Assembly (NCBI RefSeq): GCF_902829295.1
Contig: NZ_CADEPL010000018.1
Location: 62,001-126,000, forward strand
Length of the DNA stretch: 64,000 nucleotides
Direction of reading: 5' to 3'
Source of the DNA: Vogesella oryzae
GTDB lineage: Bacteria > Pseudomonadota > Gammaproteobacteria > Burkholderiales > Chromobacteriaceae
A program made the position numbers and the translations under genes. Under the pieces are notes generated by a model. That model was not told the DNA's origin. It searched no databases and saw only the letters and a program-made list of their open reading frames with translations. Shown here piece by piece: positions 8,514 through 16,529 of this stretch. Positions within the stretch are counted from its first letter, which is position 1. Each line of letters starts with the position of its first letter.

Positions 8514-8529
8514 GGTGCAGCGGCGCACC
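8514..8529. promoter_or_regulatory. Inverted repeat 51 bases upstream of the narK sigma-54 promoter
   Basis: GGTGC-N6-GCACC, with its near edge 51 bases from the -24 element (8514 against 8463), the same spacing as the repeat upstream of nirB. It is a candidate activator site whose orientation differs from the NtrC consensus. Confidence 0.45.
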
Positions 8530-8649
8530 GCGGCAAGGCTTTTTGCGCGGAGATGGCGCATTTGTAACAAATCGATAGCAAGATTTATTCTCGTTGATAT
8601 TTGCACTACAATTGCCGCCACAACCAACCGTACCTGACCGGAGTAAACC

Positions 8650-8973
8650 ATGCGCAAAGTTGCCGCTGCCCTCGTTCTTGCTTCCATCGCCCTGTCTGCT
8701 GCCGCTGCCGACAATCTGGTAAAGATCACCGCCAACGAAAACGGCTTCACGCCGGCCCAGCTGGAAGTGACCGCCGGTCAGGCATTCGTGATCGAAGTGC
8801 AGAACACCGGCAAGAAGGCCGTGGAATTCGAAAGCAAGCAGCTGCACGTGGAAAAAGTGATCGCCGCCGGTAAAACCGCGCAGGTCAAGGTTCGCGCCCT
8901 GAAGGCCGGCAGCTACAAGTTCTTCGACGAATTCAACGAAGACAAAGCCAAAGGCACTGTTGTCGCCAAATAA
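8650..8973 (+). CDS. Periplasmic cupredoxin-domain protein of an FTR1 iron-uptake system
   Basis: A 107-residue secreted protein: signal peptide to about residue 20 (ALSAAAA), then a cupredoxin fold rich in beta strands (TPAQLEVTAGQAFVIEVQNTGKK). It lies 14 bases before an FTR1 permease gene. In Bordetella the FtrABCD ferrous-iron system has such a cupredoxin (FtrB) beside its permease (FtrC), and this protein should handle or oxidise iron for the permease. Start ATG 8650 follows GGAG. AT-rich sequence at about 8570-8612 is the likely promoter; I could not define a convincing Fur box. Confidence 0.85.
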   Translation: MRKVAAALVLASIALSAAAADNLVKITANENGFTPAQLEVTAGQAFVIEVQNTGKKAVEFESKQLHVEKVIAAGKTAQVKVRALKAGSYKFFDEFNEDKAKGTVVAK

Positions 8974-8987
8974 TCAGCAGGTGAATC

Positions 8988-9788
8988 ATGGGTAACGCGC
9001 TCTTCATCGTCTGGCGGGAAACCGTCGAAGCCATGCTGGTCGTGGGCATTCTGCATAGCTGGCTGAAACAGCATGGTCACGGCACCGGCATGCGCTACCT
9101 GTGGGGTGGCGTGGCGGCGGGTGTGGCGCTGGCCATCATGCTGGCCTTCGCCATTGTCGGCATTGCCAATGTGCTGTCCGATACCGGACTGGAATACTTC
9201 CAGCTGGGCATGGTCAGCGTTGCCGCGGTGCTGATCGTGCAGATGGTGTTCTGGATGCGTGCCCATGGTCGCAAGCTCAAGCGCGAGCTGGAAAGCAGCC
9301 TGGCACAGGCGCAACAGCAAGCCAACTGGTGGGGCATGCTGGTCGTGGTGGCACTGGCGGTGGCACGCGAAAGCTCTGAAGCGGTGGTCTTCCTCTACGG
9401 GCTGGGCACCGGCGAAGGCGGCAACCCGCTGTTCTGGCTGATGCTGCCGTTGGGCGTGGCGCTGGCCTGGGCAACGTTCTGGCTGTTGCAGCAAAGCAGC
9501 CGCATCCTGACCTGGCAGCGTTTTTTCCGCATCAGCGAAGTTTTGCTGCTGTTGCTGGCCGCATCGCTGCTGGTCAACGCCTGCGAGCGCGCCATCAATC
9601 TGGACCTGCTGCCGGCGCTGCTGGACCCGGTGTGGGATAGCAGCTCGCTGCTGAACGACAACGGTAGCTTCGGCGGCTTCCTCGCCACCTTTACCGGCTA
9701 CCGCGCGCAGCCGGCACTAAGCGTGGTGATGGCTTACGCCCTGTTCTGGAGCAGCGTGCTGTTCGGTCTGCGTCGCCAGTCACGCTGA
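8988..9788 (+). CDS. FTR1-family iron permease
   Basis: Inner-membrane iron permease of 266 residues with about seven hydrophobic segments. Both conserved iron-binding REXXE motifs are present: RETVE at residues 10-14 and RESSE at 127-131. A strong AGCAGGTG-type site precedes ATG 8988. With the cupredoxin gene it makes a minimal two-gene system. The P19-like and ferredoxin-like partners (FtrA and FtrD in Bordetella) are not next to it. Confidence 0.9.
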   Translation: MGNALFIVWRETVEAMLVVGILHSWLKQHGHGTGMRYLWGGVAAGVALAIMLAFAIVGIANVLSDTGLEYFQLGMVSVAAVLIVQMVFWMRAHGRKLKRELESSLAQAQQQANWWGMLVVVALAVARESSEAVVFLYGLGTGEGGNPLFWLMLPLGVALAWATFWLLQQSSRILTWQRFFRISEVLLLLLAASLLVNACERAINLDLLPALLDPVWDSSSLLNDNGSFGGFLATFTGYRAQPALSVVMAYALFWSSVLFGLRRQSR

Positions 9789-9802
9789 TACTGCTTGCCG
9801 CA

Positions 9803-9838
9803 ATAAAAAAACCGGGCCGATGCCCGGTTTTTTTATTG
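9803..9838. terminator. Bidirectional terminator between the FTR1 permease and nasS
   Basis: AAAAAAACCGGGC...GCCCGGTTTTTTT, a stem flanked by A and T runs, so it can end both converging genes. The nasS stop codon (9833-9835) lies within its T-rich arm. Confidence 0.9.
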
Positions 9839-11008
9839 CCACAGCGCTGGACTGCGACTGCCCTCCCACTCCGCCATGGTCGCCCCGCGCACCGTAAACG
9901 AAGCCGCGTAGCCCGCCGGATCGCGGCCATCCCACATCGCGCCATCGACCAGCGTGCTGCTGCGCATGCTGCTGGAAGGCATCGCCACCCCCGCCAGCGC
10001 CGCCGCCTGCTGGTACAGCGCCAGCTGGTTGATCTGGCGGGCAACGGCGAGGTAATCCGGCTCCTCGCGCAGCAAGCCCCAGCGCCGGTACTGGGTGAGG
10101 AACCACATGCCATCTGACAGATAGGGGTAATTCACCCGCCCCTCGTCGAAGCACTTCAGCCCGCCGGCCACACAGTTGCCGGACAAGCCGGCCTGCAACA
10201 CCGCGGCAGAGAATGGCAAACCGGCATGCTCGGCCAGCAAGGCAACCACGGTATCGCGATTGCGCACATCGTCGACAAAGCGCGAGGCATCCAGCAAGGC
10301 GGCAGTCAGCGCCACGGCGGTGGCAGGGTTGGCCGCCACCCATTCGGCAGTGGCTCCCAGTACTTTTTCCGGATGATCCGGCCAGATGGCACCGCTGCTG
10401 GTCACGGTAAAGCCGACCCCCTCGGCCGCGGCCACGCTATGCCACGGCTCGCCGGCGCAATAGCCGTCGATTTGCCCGCCGCGCAGCGCCGCCACCATCA
10501 GCGGCGGAGGCACCACGGTGGTTTTTACCTGCGCCAGCGGATGGATGCCATGCGCCGCCAGCCAGTAGTACAGCCACATGGCATGGGTGCCGGTCGGAAA
10601 GGTCTGGGCAAAGGTGAACTGCCGTGGCTGGCGCTCGATCAGCCGCGCCAGTTCGGCGCCATCGCGCACACCCTCTGCGGCCAACTGCCCGGCCAGGGTG
10701 ATGCCCTGGCCGTTCTGATTGAGCGTCATCAGTACCGCCATATCCTTCTGCAGCCCGCCCAGCCCCAGATGTACGCCATAGATCAGGCCATACAAGGCCT
10801 GCGAGGCATCCAGCTCCCCGGTCACCAGCTTGTCGCGCACCGCGGCCCAGCTCGCCTCGCGACACGGCTCGATGGTGATGCCATAGCGTTTGTCGAACCC
10901 CAGCGCGGCCGCCACGATCACTGCGACACAGTCGGTCAGCGGCAGGTAACCCACCTTGACCACGGTTTTCTCCGGTTTACCTACCGGCATGCTGTTAGCG
11001 GCAATCAA
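9833..11008 (-). CDS. nasS: Nitrate-sensing protein NasS (NrtA-like), TTG start
   Basis: A 391-residue cytoplasmic relative of the nitrate-binding proteins NrtA/CmpA, with no signal peptide. In characterised systems NasS holds NasT inactive until it binds nitrate or nitrite. Recognisable features are VKVGYLPLTDCVAVIVA near the N-terminus, the WAAVRDKLVTGELDASQ segment and the GEPWHS motif. Start choice: AAGGAG lies eight bases before a TTG at 11008, whereas the first ATG (10990) has no ribosome site. It lies 103 bases downstream of nasT on the same strand. Confidence 0.9.
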   Translation of the reverse strand: MIAANSMPVGKPEKTVVKVGYLPLTDCVAVIVAAALGFDKRYGITIEPCREASWAAVRDKLVTGELDASQALYGLIYGVHLGLGGLQKDMAVLMTLNQNGQGITLAGQLAAEGVRDGAELARLIERQPRQFTFAQTFPTGTHAMWLYYWLAAHGIHPLAQVKTTVVPPPLMVAALRGGQIDGYCAGEPWHSVAAAEGVGFTVTSSGAIWPDHPEKVLGATAEWVAANPATAVALTAALLDASRFVDDVRNRDTVVALLAEHAGLPFSAAVLQAGLSGNCVAGGLKCFDEGRVNYPYLSDGMWFLTQYRRWGLLREEPDYLAVARQINQLALYQQAAALAGVAMPSSSMRSSTLVDGAMWDGRDPAGYAASFTVRGATMAEWEGSRSPALWQ

Positions 11009-11111
11009 TGCGTGTACTCCTTGTCTGTGCCCATGCCTATACGGCGTGGGCAAGCGGTGGCGCGCGCCAGCATGGTGCATGGCAGCACCATGACGCAGCA
11101 GGCCGCCATTG

Positions 11112-11720
11112 TCAGTTCTGCAGCCACTCGGCCAGGCTGATGATTTCCTGCGCCACTTCCGCCAGTTTTTTCTGCTGTTTCATGGCGCGCTCACGCAGCT
11201 GCTTGTAGGCGGTCTGCTCGTCCAGACCCTTCATCTGCATCAGCAGACCCTTGGCTTTTTCGATGACTTTGCGGTCGGCCAGCTGGCGCTGGGCATCGGC
11301 CAGTTCGGCCCGCCGCGATTGTTCTATCTGGTGACGCGCAATCGCCACCTCCAGCAGTGCCTGGATGCGGCTGGATTCCACTTCGCCCACCACATAGGCC
11401 GCCACACCGGCCTGCAGCGCGGCGCGGATGGTGTCGCGGTTATCGTTGCCGGTAAACATCACCACCGGCTGGCCATGCTGGTCACCCATCACGCAGACCT
11501 GCTCCAGCATGTCGCGCGACGGAGCATCGCTGTCGATCAGCACCACATCCGGACGTGCCGCCGCCAGCACATCGGCCAGGTGCAGGTTGGCCTCGACCTC
11601 GGCCACCACGCGCACGCCGGCTGCGGCCAACGCCTGTTTCAGCGCCGCCGCCTTGCCCGAGCCATCGTTAACCAGCATTACCGTCAGCACCGCCTGGATC
11701 CTTGTCTGCGTCTTTTGCAT
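11112..11720 (-). CDS. nasT: ANTAR-domain transcription antiterminator NasT
   Basis: RNA-binding antiterminator of about 202 residues: a pseudo-receiver domain (LIDSDAPS holds the aspartate region), a coiled-coil linker, and a C-terminal ANTAR three-helix domain (ADRKVIEKAKGLLMQMKG, then AYKQLRERAM and EVAQEIISLAEWL). NasT released from NasS binds paired hexaloop hairpins in leader RNA and blocks terminator formation. Two such leaders are in this window (5058-5137 and 8352-8431). The ATG at 11720 is preferred over one at 11759, which lies inside a hairpin; neither has a strong ribosome site, so the exact N-terminus is uncertain. Confidence 0.93.
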   Translation of the reverse strand: MQKTQTRIQAVLTVMLVNDGSGKAAALKQALAAAGVRVVAEVEANLHLADVLAAARPDVVLIDSDAPSRDMLEQVCVMGDQHGQPVVMFTGNDNRDTIRAALQAGVAAYVVGEVESSRIQALLEVAIARHQIEQSRRAELADAQRQLADRKVIEKAKGLLMQMKGLDEQTAYKQLRERAMKQQKKLAEVAQEIISLAEWLQN

Positions 11721-11734
11721 AGCCAGATACAGCA

Positions 11735-11765
11735 AGCGGCATGCCACCCTGGGTGACATGCCGCT
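11735..11765. terminator. Hairpin between the diguanylate cyclase gene and nasT
   Basis: AGCGGCATG...CATGCCGCT, nine-base arms with a 13-base loop. It lies downstream of the cyclase gene and just upstream of nasT. No clear T-run follows, so a termination role is plausible but unproven. Confidence 0.5.
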
Positions 11766-11787
11766 GCAGACAGCCGGAAACCGTGCG

Positions 11788-13272
11788 TCAGCTCGCCAGC
11801 ACTACCTGGTTACGCCCCTGATGCTTGGCGCGATACAGCGCCGAATCGGCACGCCGCAACCAGTGATCGACATCGGCATCGTCATGCCGGGCCATGGCAA
11901 CTCCGATACTGATGGTCAATTGCAGCTTGCTCTCGCCCTCGCTGATCAGCGCGGCGGCAACCCGCTGGCGCACCCGCTCGGCCACTTCCAGCGCGGTTTC
12001 GCAATCACAGCCGCGCAGCAGCAGCACAAACTCCTCGCCGCCGAAGCGCCCCGCCAGATCGCTATTGCGCACCTCGCGCCGCAGCAACGCCGCCACGGCA
12101 AGAATGGCCTTGTCGCCGGCCATATGGCCATGCTGGTCGTTGATGTGCTTGAACAGATCGATATCCAGCATCAGCAAGGCGGCTTCCTCGTCACTGCGCC
12201 GGCGGCTGAGCCAGCACTCGGTCAGCGCACGATTGGTACTCTGCCGGTTGGCCAACCCCGTCAGCCCGTCGGTGCGGGCCTGCTCCGCCAACTCGGCGTT
12301 GGCCTCGCCCAGCTGTGCCAGCAGCTGGTTATTGGTGCGGTGCCAGTGCAGGAACATCTGGTAGCCGAACATGCCCATGAACACCGAGACAAAGGCAATC
12401 ACCCAGAAAAACGCCCAGATCATTGCCGCCAGCCGCTCTGCGGCGAAACTCAGCTTGGCCACCGAGTTGCTGTGCATCTCGCTTTGCACGCTCTCGGTAC
12501 CCAGCCAGATGGTGGCCAGCGCGTAGATCAGCACGCCGGCAATCAGGGCGCCCATCAGTTGCAGCACCAGCTTGCGCGACTCGGTAGGCTGTATCGACAG
12601 CAGCGGCCGGTGCCGGCGCAGCCACTGCTCGACCCGCGGCCAGGTTAGCGCCAGCAGCGGCAGCACGATAAACACGTTCTGCAGGAAATTGCCCAGCCAC
12701 CAGCCCTGCCAGATGGCGAACAGCGCTACCGTATCGAGCTGGTTGGTATAAGACCACACCAAAGCGGCCGCCGAGCTGAACATGCAGCCCACAAAGGCCA
12801 TCTGCAGGAAAAACACCAGCGAGCGCCAGGAGTACAGGGAACAGGGCATGGCAATGGCACGGTAGCCCAGCACCATCACGCCCAGTCCGATGGGGTTGCC
12901 ACAGGCAAACAGCAGCGCCCAGTACCAGGGCATGCCGGCATACAGCGCCAGCGTCAGCGTGGAAAGGTAGGCCGGCACCGCACCCCAGCCCCAGCCGAAG
13001 CACAACGCCCACCAGGTACAGATCAGCAGCGGCGGATAGATGGTGACATAGAGCGGCACGCCGCCGAAGCCCACCGCCAGCCCGGACCAGGCATAGAGCA
13101 CCGAGGCCATCCCCAACGCAATGCTAAGCAAAATGGATAGCAGCCAGACGGAGAAGAAAGTAAGCTTTTGCTCGCCTGTGCCATTACGCCACAAACGCCG
13201 GAAGCTGACGCTATGGTACGCGTCAGCCATATCGGCAATATCGGACAGCGGTGTTTCGGCGCTCAACGTCAT
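11788..13272 (-). CDS. Membrane diguanylate cyclase (MASE1-like sensor plus GGDEF)
   Basis: A 494-residue c-di-GMP synthase. Residues about 30-325 contain eight or more hydrophobic segments resembling a MASE1-type sensor, with extra segments near 240 and 290. Residues about 330-494 form a GGDEF domain starting DGLTGLANR, with an intact GGEEF active site and a HINDQHGH metal/substrate region. No product-inhibition RxxD is evident just before GGEEF (SDLAGRFGGEEF). ATG 13272 is chosen as the first ATG of the frame. It lies 1.2 kb from the SiaABC-like module, although in Pseudomonas the cyclase SiaD is adjacent to siaC. Confidence 0.88.
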   Translation of the reverse strand: MTLSAETPLSDIADMADAYHSVSFRRLWRNGTGEQKLTFFSVWLLSILLSIALGMASVLYAWSGLAVGFGGVPLYVTIYPPLLICTWWALCFGWGWGAVPAYLSTLTLALYAGMPWYWALLFACGNPIGLGVMVLGYRAIAMPCSLYSWRSLVFFLQMAFVGCMFSSAAALVWSYTNQLDTVALFAIWQGWWLGNFLQNVFIVLPLLALTWPRVEQWLRRHRPLLSIQPTESRKLVLQLMGALIAGVLIYALATIWLGTESVQSEMHSNSVAKLSFAAERLAAMIWAFFWVIAFVSVFMGMFGYQMFLHWHRTNNQLLAQLGEANAELAEQARTDGLTGLANRQSTNRALTECWLSRRRSDEEAALLMLDIDLFKHINDQHGHMAGDKAILAVAALLRREVRNSDLAGRFGGEEFVLLLRGCDCETALEVAERVRQRVAAALISEGESKLQLTISIGVAMARHDDADVDHWLRRADSALYRAKHQGRNQVVLAS

Positions 13273-13493
13273 GACACGATTTCTGGTGGCGGTTTGCAAC
13301 AGACTGACAGCCCAGCATGCAAATTGCAATTCAAAAGCGCTGGCAAATCCAGTTTCTTTATTAAGTTAAAACACGGCCGACACAAAAACACCCCCAAAAC
13401 CCGTTGCCGGAGGTAAACCAGCCGGCAACACGCTACGCCGGCGGCAAGCAATGCCTATATCATGCCGCCACCGGATCACAAGGAAAACACTGC

Positions 13494-14072
13494 ATGACTA
13501 CCCTGCAACGCTGCGGCTGGTGCGGCGACGACGCGCAATACATTGCCTATCACGACGAGGAGTGGGGACGCCCGGTGCACGACGAGCACAAGCTGTTCGA
13601 GATGCTGATACTGGAAGGCGCCCAGGCCGGACTGTCATGGATCACCATCCTGCGAAAGCGCGACAACTACCGCCGCGTATTCCACGACTTCGACCCGGTC
13701 AAGGTCGCCGCCATGACCGCTGGCGACGTGGAGCGCCTGCTGCTGGATCCGGGCATCGTACGTAACCGGCTGAAAGTGAACAGCGCCATCCGCAATGCCC
13801 GCGTATTTCTTGCCATGCAGCAGCAATACGGCAGTTTTGCCGGCTGGCTGTGGCAACACGTTGACGGCCAGCCGGTCGTCAATCACTGGGGCAGCCTGAG
13901 CGAGTGCCCGGCCAGCACACCACTGTCGGACCGCATCAGCAAGGCATTGAAAAAGCACGGCATGAATTTTGTCGGCAGCACGGTGATTTACGCTTTCCTG
14001 CAGGCCACCGGCGTGGTGAACGACCACCTTACCGGCTGCCCCTGCCATCCGCGACATCACGCGCCACAGTAA
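13494..14072 (+). CDS. tag: DNA-3-methyladenine glycosylase I
   Basis: Base-excision repair enzyme of 192 residues removing 3-methyladenine. The zinc-snap ligands are present: Cys near the N-terminus (RCGWC, residues 6-10), His20 in YHDEEWG, and the C-terminal DHLTGCPCH. The central AQAGLSWITILRKRDNYR block carries the catalytic region. ATG 13494 follows AAGGAAA; the frame extends upstream without a ribosome site. It is monocistronic and convergent with the siaC-like gene. Confidence 0.97.
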   Translation: MTTLQRCGWCGDDAQYIAYHDEEWGRPVHDEHKLFEMLILEGAQAGLSWITILRKRDNYRRVFHDFDPVKVAAMTAGDVERLLLDPGIVRNRLKVNSAIRNARVFLAMQQQYGSFAGWLWQHVDGQPVVNHWGSLSECPASTPLSDRISKALKKHGMNFVGSTVIYAFLQATGVVNDHLTGCPCHPRHHAPQ

Positions 14073-14110
14073 CAAGGTTGGCCGCACGCCCGCAGGCTGC
14101 GGCCAACCTT
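14073..14110. terminator. Inverted pair of the 12-mer repeat forming a hairpin after tag
   Basis: CAAGGTTGGCCGCA and TGCGGCCAACCTT face each other with an 11-base loop. The stem is thus two opposed copies of the dispersed repeat (14074-14085 and 14099-14110), directly after the tag stop codon and in the convergent gap with the siaC-like gene. No T-run follows. In Neisseria, paired uptake sequences are placed like this at gene ends. Confidence 0.75.
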
Positions 14111-14129
14111 CAGCCTGCCTGTTGGCGGC

Positions 14130-14513
14130 TTACGCCAGCTCCAGCAAGTGGACGTCCAGCGCGCCGTTGTCGTCGGCCACTTCCTGGCCGAATTCCATGA
14201 TGGTGTCGTCATCCGGATCGCTGTGCCAGTTGACGGTCACATAGTTGCCCGCCACCGCGGCGGCATTCAAGCGCTCGAAGATGGCCAGGATCGCCTTGGT
14301 ACTGGCGCTGTTGAAGTAGGCCAGCTGCACGTCCACGGTGATGTGGCTGCGCTGCTGCTGCGCCAGATAGTTATGCAGTGCGTTCATGATCGGCTCGAAA
14401 AACACCGCGGCGTTTTCCGGATAGCACTCGCCCTTCAGCGCCAGGCGGTGGGCGGCAAAATCGAAGTTCACTTCCGGACTGAAGCTGGTGGCAGCGAGAT
14501 AAATGTTTTGCAT
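14130..14513 (-). CDS. SiaC-family regulatory phosphoprotein (DUF1987)
   Basis: A 127-residue cytoplasmic protein of the SiaC family. In Pseudomonas, SiaC is phosphorylated by SiaB, dephosphorylated by SiaA, and in its unphosphorylated form stimulates the diguanylate cyclase SiaD. The sequence shows the typical start MQNIYLAATSFSPEV and the YFNSASTKAI segment that carries the phosphorylated Thr/Ser in characterised members. It lies two bases after the siaB-like gene. No cyclase gene follows; its partner may be the cyclase at 11788-13272. Confidence 0.88.
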   Translation of the reverse strand: MQNIYLAATSFSPEVNFDFAAHRLALKGECYPENAAVFFEPIMNALHNYLAQQQRSHITVDVQLAYFNSASTKAILAIFERLNAAAVAGNYVTVNWHSDPDDDTIMEFGQEVADDNGALDVHLLELA

Positions 14514-14515
14514 GA

Positions 14516-15076
14516 TCAGATAGTGGCTTTCAGATAGAACATGGTGGTCGGGCTGTGCGGGCCGTGCTCGTCGGCAAAGTCGAACTCCACCGGGCCGCTG
14601 GCGTCGCGCGCCACGGTGAGGAAGCCCAGCCCGGCGCCCTTGCTTTCGGCATCGTTGTCGGCGCGCAGCTTCTGCTTGTACAGCTGCTTGATGTCGTCGT
14701 TGCTCATGCCCAGCAGCGGTGCCAGCTTGTCGCGGATGCGGTGCGTCTGGTTGCGGTCCACCGGATTGGCACACACCACGTAGAACTGGCCGCCACGCTC
14801 CCCCACCCACAGCGCGCCGCGGCGGATTTCGTGATCGTCGCTATCGGAAGCGGTCAGGTGCTCGGCGGAGTAATGCACCACGTTCTGCGCCATCTCGATG
14901 AACACCGAGAACAGCTTGCGGCGTTGCACATTGCTGGCATCGGTCTGGTTCAGGCGCAGCCGCAAGGCATCGGCCATGGCGGTAACGATGGCCTGCGAGA
15001 AATAGCCGGTGTAGAAAAAGACCACGCTTTCATCGCGGGCCAGGTTCTGGAAACGGTAAAAGGCGTCCAGGCTCAT
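14516..15076 (-). CDS. SiaB-family protein kinase (DUF6272)
   Basis: A 186-residue kinase of the SiaB family with a GHKL-like fold. The conserved MAQNVVHYSAEH segment (residues about 63-74) holds the N-box asparagine, and ESKGAGLGFLTVAR is the G-rich lid. It should phosphorylate the SiaC-like protein encoded next. The start overlaps the upstream phosphatase stop (ATGA at 15073-15076), indicating translational coupling. Confidence 0.87.
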   Translation of the reverse strand: MSLDAFYRFQNLARDESVVFFYTGYFSQAIVTAMADALRLRLNQTDASNVQRRKLFSVFIEMAQNVVHYSAEHLTASDSDDHEIRRGALWVGERGGQFYVVCANPVDRNQTHRIRDKLAPLLGMSNDDIKQLYKQKLRADNDAESKGAGLGFLTVARDASGPVEFDFADEHGPHSPTTMFYLKATI

Positions 15077-16323
15077 GCGTGCTGCTCCGTGAAATGCATG
15101 CCGAACAGACTGACGTCGTCGCGGCGGCTGTTTTCGCCCTGCCAGTGGTGGAAGGCATCCAGTAGCGCCTGGCGCTGTGCCGCCATCGGCTTGTGGGCGT
15201 GTTTGAGAATCTGTTCCTTGAAGCGCTTCTTGCCAAAGCAGATGCGCTTGGGGCCGCCGATCTGGTCGATAATGCCGTCGGTGCTGATATACAGCCGGCT
15301 ACCCGGCTTCAGCTTCACGCGATGGTTGTCCCACTCGTAGTCCAGCGGCGTGGACACATAGCCCACCCCCTTCTTGTTGCCATCCACCACCGTCACCTCG
15401 TCCGCGCCGCGCGGCAGCACGAAGATCGGCGTCTTGGCACCGGCAAAGGTCAGCGTATGGCTGGCGTTGTCGTACCAGCAGAAGGCGCAGTCCATGCCGT
15501 CGTCGGAGCGCACCTCGATGTTCTCGCCCGGTTTGCGCTCGTCGGCCGACAGCTGGCCCAGCGATTCCTTTACCTGGCGGTTGATGTGCGACAGCAGCGC
15601 CGCCGGGTTGTGCAGATCGTAGGTGCCCAGCACCTGTTTCAGCGCCGACGCCATGATCAGCGTCATGAACGCCCCCGGCACGCCGTGGCCGGTACAGTCG
15701 ATCACCGCCACAAAGAAGCCGTCGTCGCGTTTCACGAAGTAGTAGTAGTCGCCACCGACCACATCGCGCGGCTCCCATGCCATGAAGTAGTCGCTCAGGC
15801 AGGCCGCCATGTCGCGGCGCGAGCTTTGCAAGAACGACTGCTGGATCACCGAGGCATAGTTGATGCTGTCCATCATCTGCTGGTGCTTCTGCGCCTGCTG
15901 GTCGGCCAGCGCCTGCACCAGCGACACCCCCAGCCCGACACCGGCATAGCCGCCGTCGACGGTGATCAGAAAGCCATCGGACAGCACCTTGTCGCCACGC
16001 GACAGCGCCAGATAGGACAGCTCGGTGAGCGGCAGGTGGTAGTCCACCACCAGCGGGTTGGCATCCATGAACGCGGTACACGGCTTGCGGCCGAAAATCT
16101 CGCGGTGGAACGGCCGTGCCAGCATGCTCATGAAATGGTTGCGGTTGATGATGCCCAGCGGCGCGCCATCACGCACCACCGGCAAATTGGACAACTCTGG
16201 CTGGCTGGTGAACAGCTCCAGCACCTGGTAATTGCTGCTCTCCGGTGTCACTACCGGCGGGCTTTGCAAAAGATGACCGGCTACCTGGGTTACGGCAGAC
16301 AGCGCGGCACGATCGCTATGCAT
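15073..16323 (-). CDS. SiaA-like PP2C/SpoIIE phosphatase with CBS-like N-terminus
   Basis: A 416-residue phosphatase. The C-terminal PP2C/SpoIIE domain (about 180-416) has RDVVGGDYYY, VIDCTGHGVPGAF, STDGIIDQIGG and RRDDVSLFG, so the metal-binding aspartates are present. The N-terminal 150 residues resemble a CBS-pair or GGDEF-remnant input module (NLPVVRDGAPLGIINRNHF) and contain no transmembrane segments. Pseudomonas SiaA by contrast is membrane-bound with a periplasmic sensor and HAMP, so this version probably senses a cytosolic signal. ATG 16323 follows AGGAA. First gene of a tight three-gene operon. Confidence 0.87.
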   Translation of the reverse strand: MHSDRAALSAVTQVAGHLLQSPPVVTPESSNYQVLELFTSQPELSNLPVVRDGAPLGIINRNHFMSMLARPFHREIFGRKPCTAFMDANPLVVDYHLPLTELSYLALSRGDKVLSDGFLITVDGGYAGVGLGVSLVQALADQQAQKHQQMMDSINYASVIQQSFLQSSRRDMAACLSDYFMAWEPRDVVGGDYYYFVKRDDGFFVAVIDCTGHGVPGAFMTLIMASALKQVLGTYDLHNPAALLSHINRQVKESLGQLSADERKPGENIEVRSDDGMDCAFCWYDNASHTLTFAGAKTPIFVLPRGADEVTVVDGNKKGVGYVSTPLDYEWDNHRVKLKPGSRLYISTDGIIDQIGGPKRICFGKKRFKEQILKHAHKPMAAQRQALLDAFHHWQGENSRRDDVSLFGMHFTEQHA

Positions 16324-16529
16324 GGTGTGTTCCTGCGTCAACAAACAATGACGGCAGTGTAGGCAGACAGCATTACTGTCAGGTGACGGCAATTTGAAAT
16401 CACTGTTAAACAGAATCCAACGAATCCACTACCATTAATAAGCTGTACCGCGGGTATTGCAGATAATCCAGTGACAAACCGGTACGCTGCCTTATAGTCG
16501 GCCCCTTACCATTCACTCGTCATCACGCC

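Noticed and set aside
8570-8612. Possible Fur box upstream of the iron-uptake pair
   Set aside because: AT-rich and weakly symmetric, but too few matches to the 19-base consensus to support.
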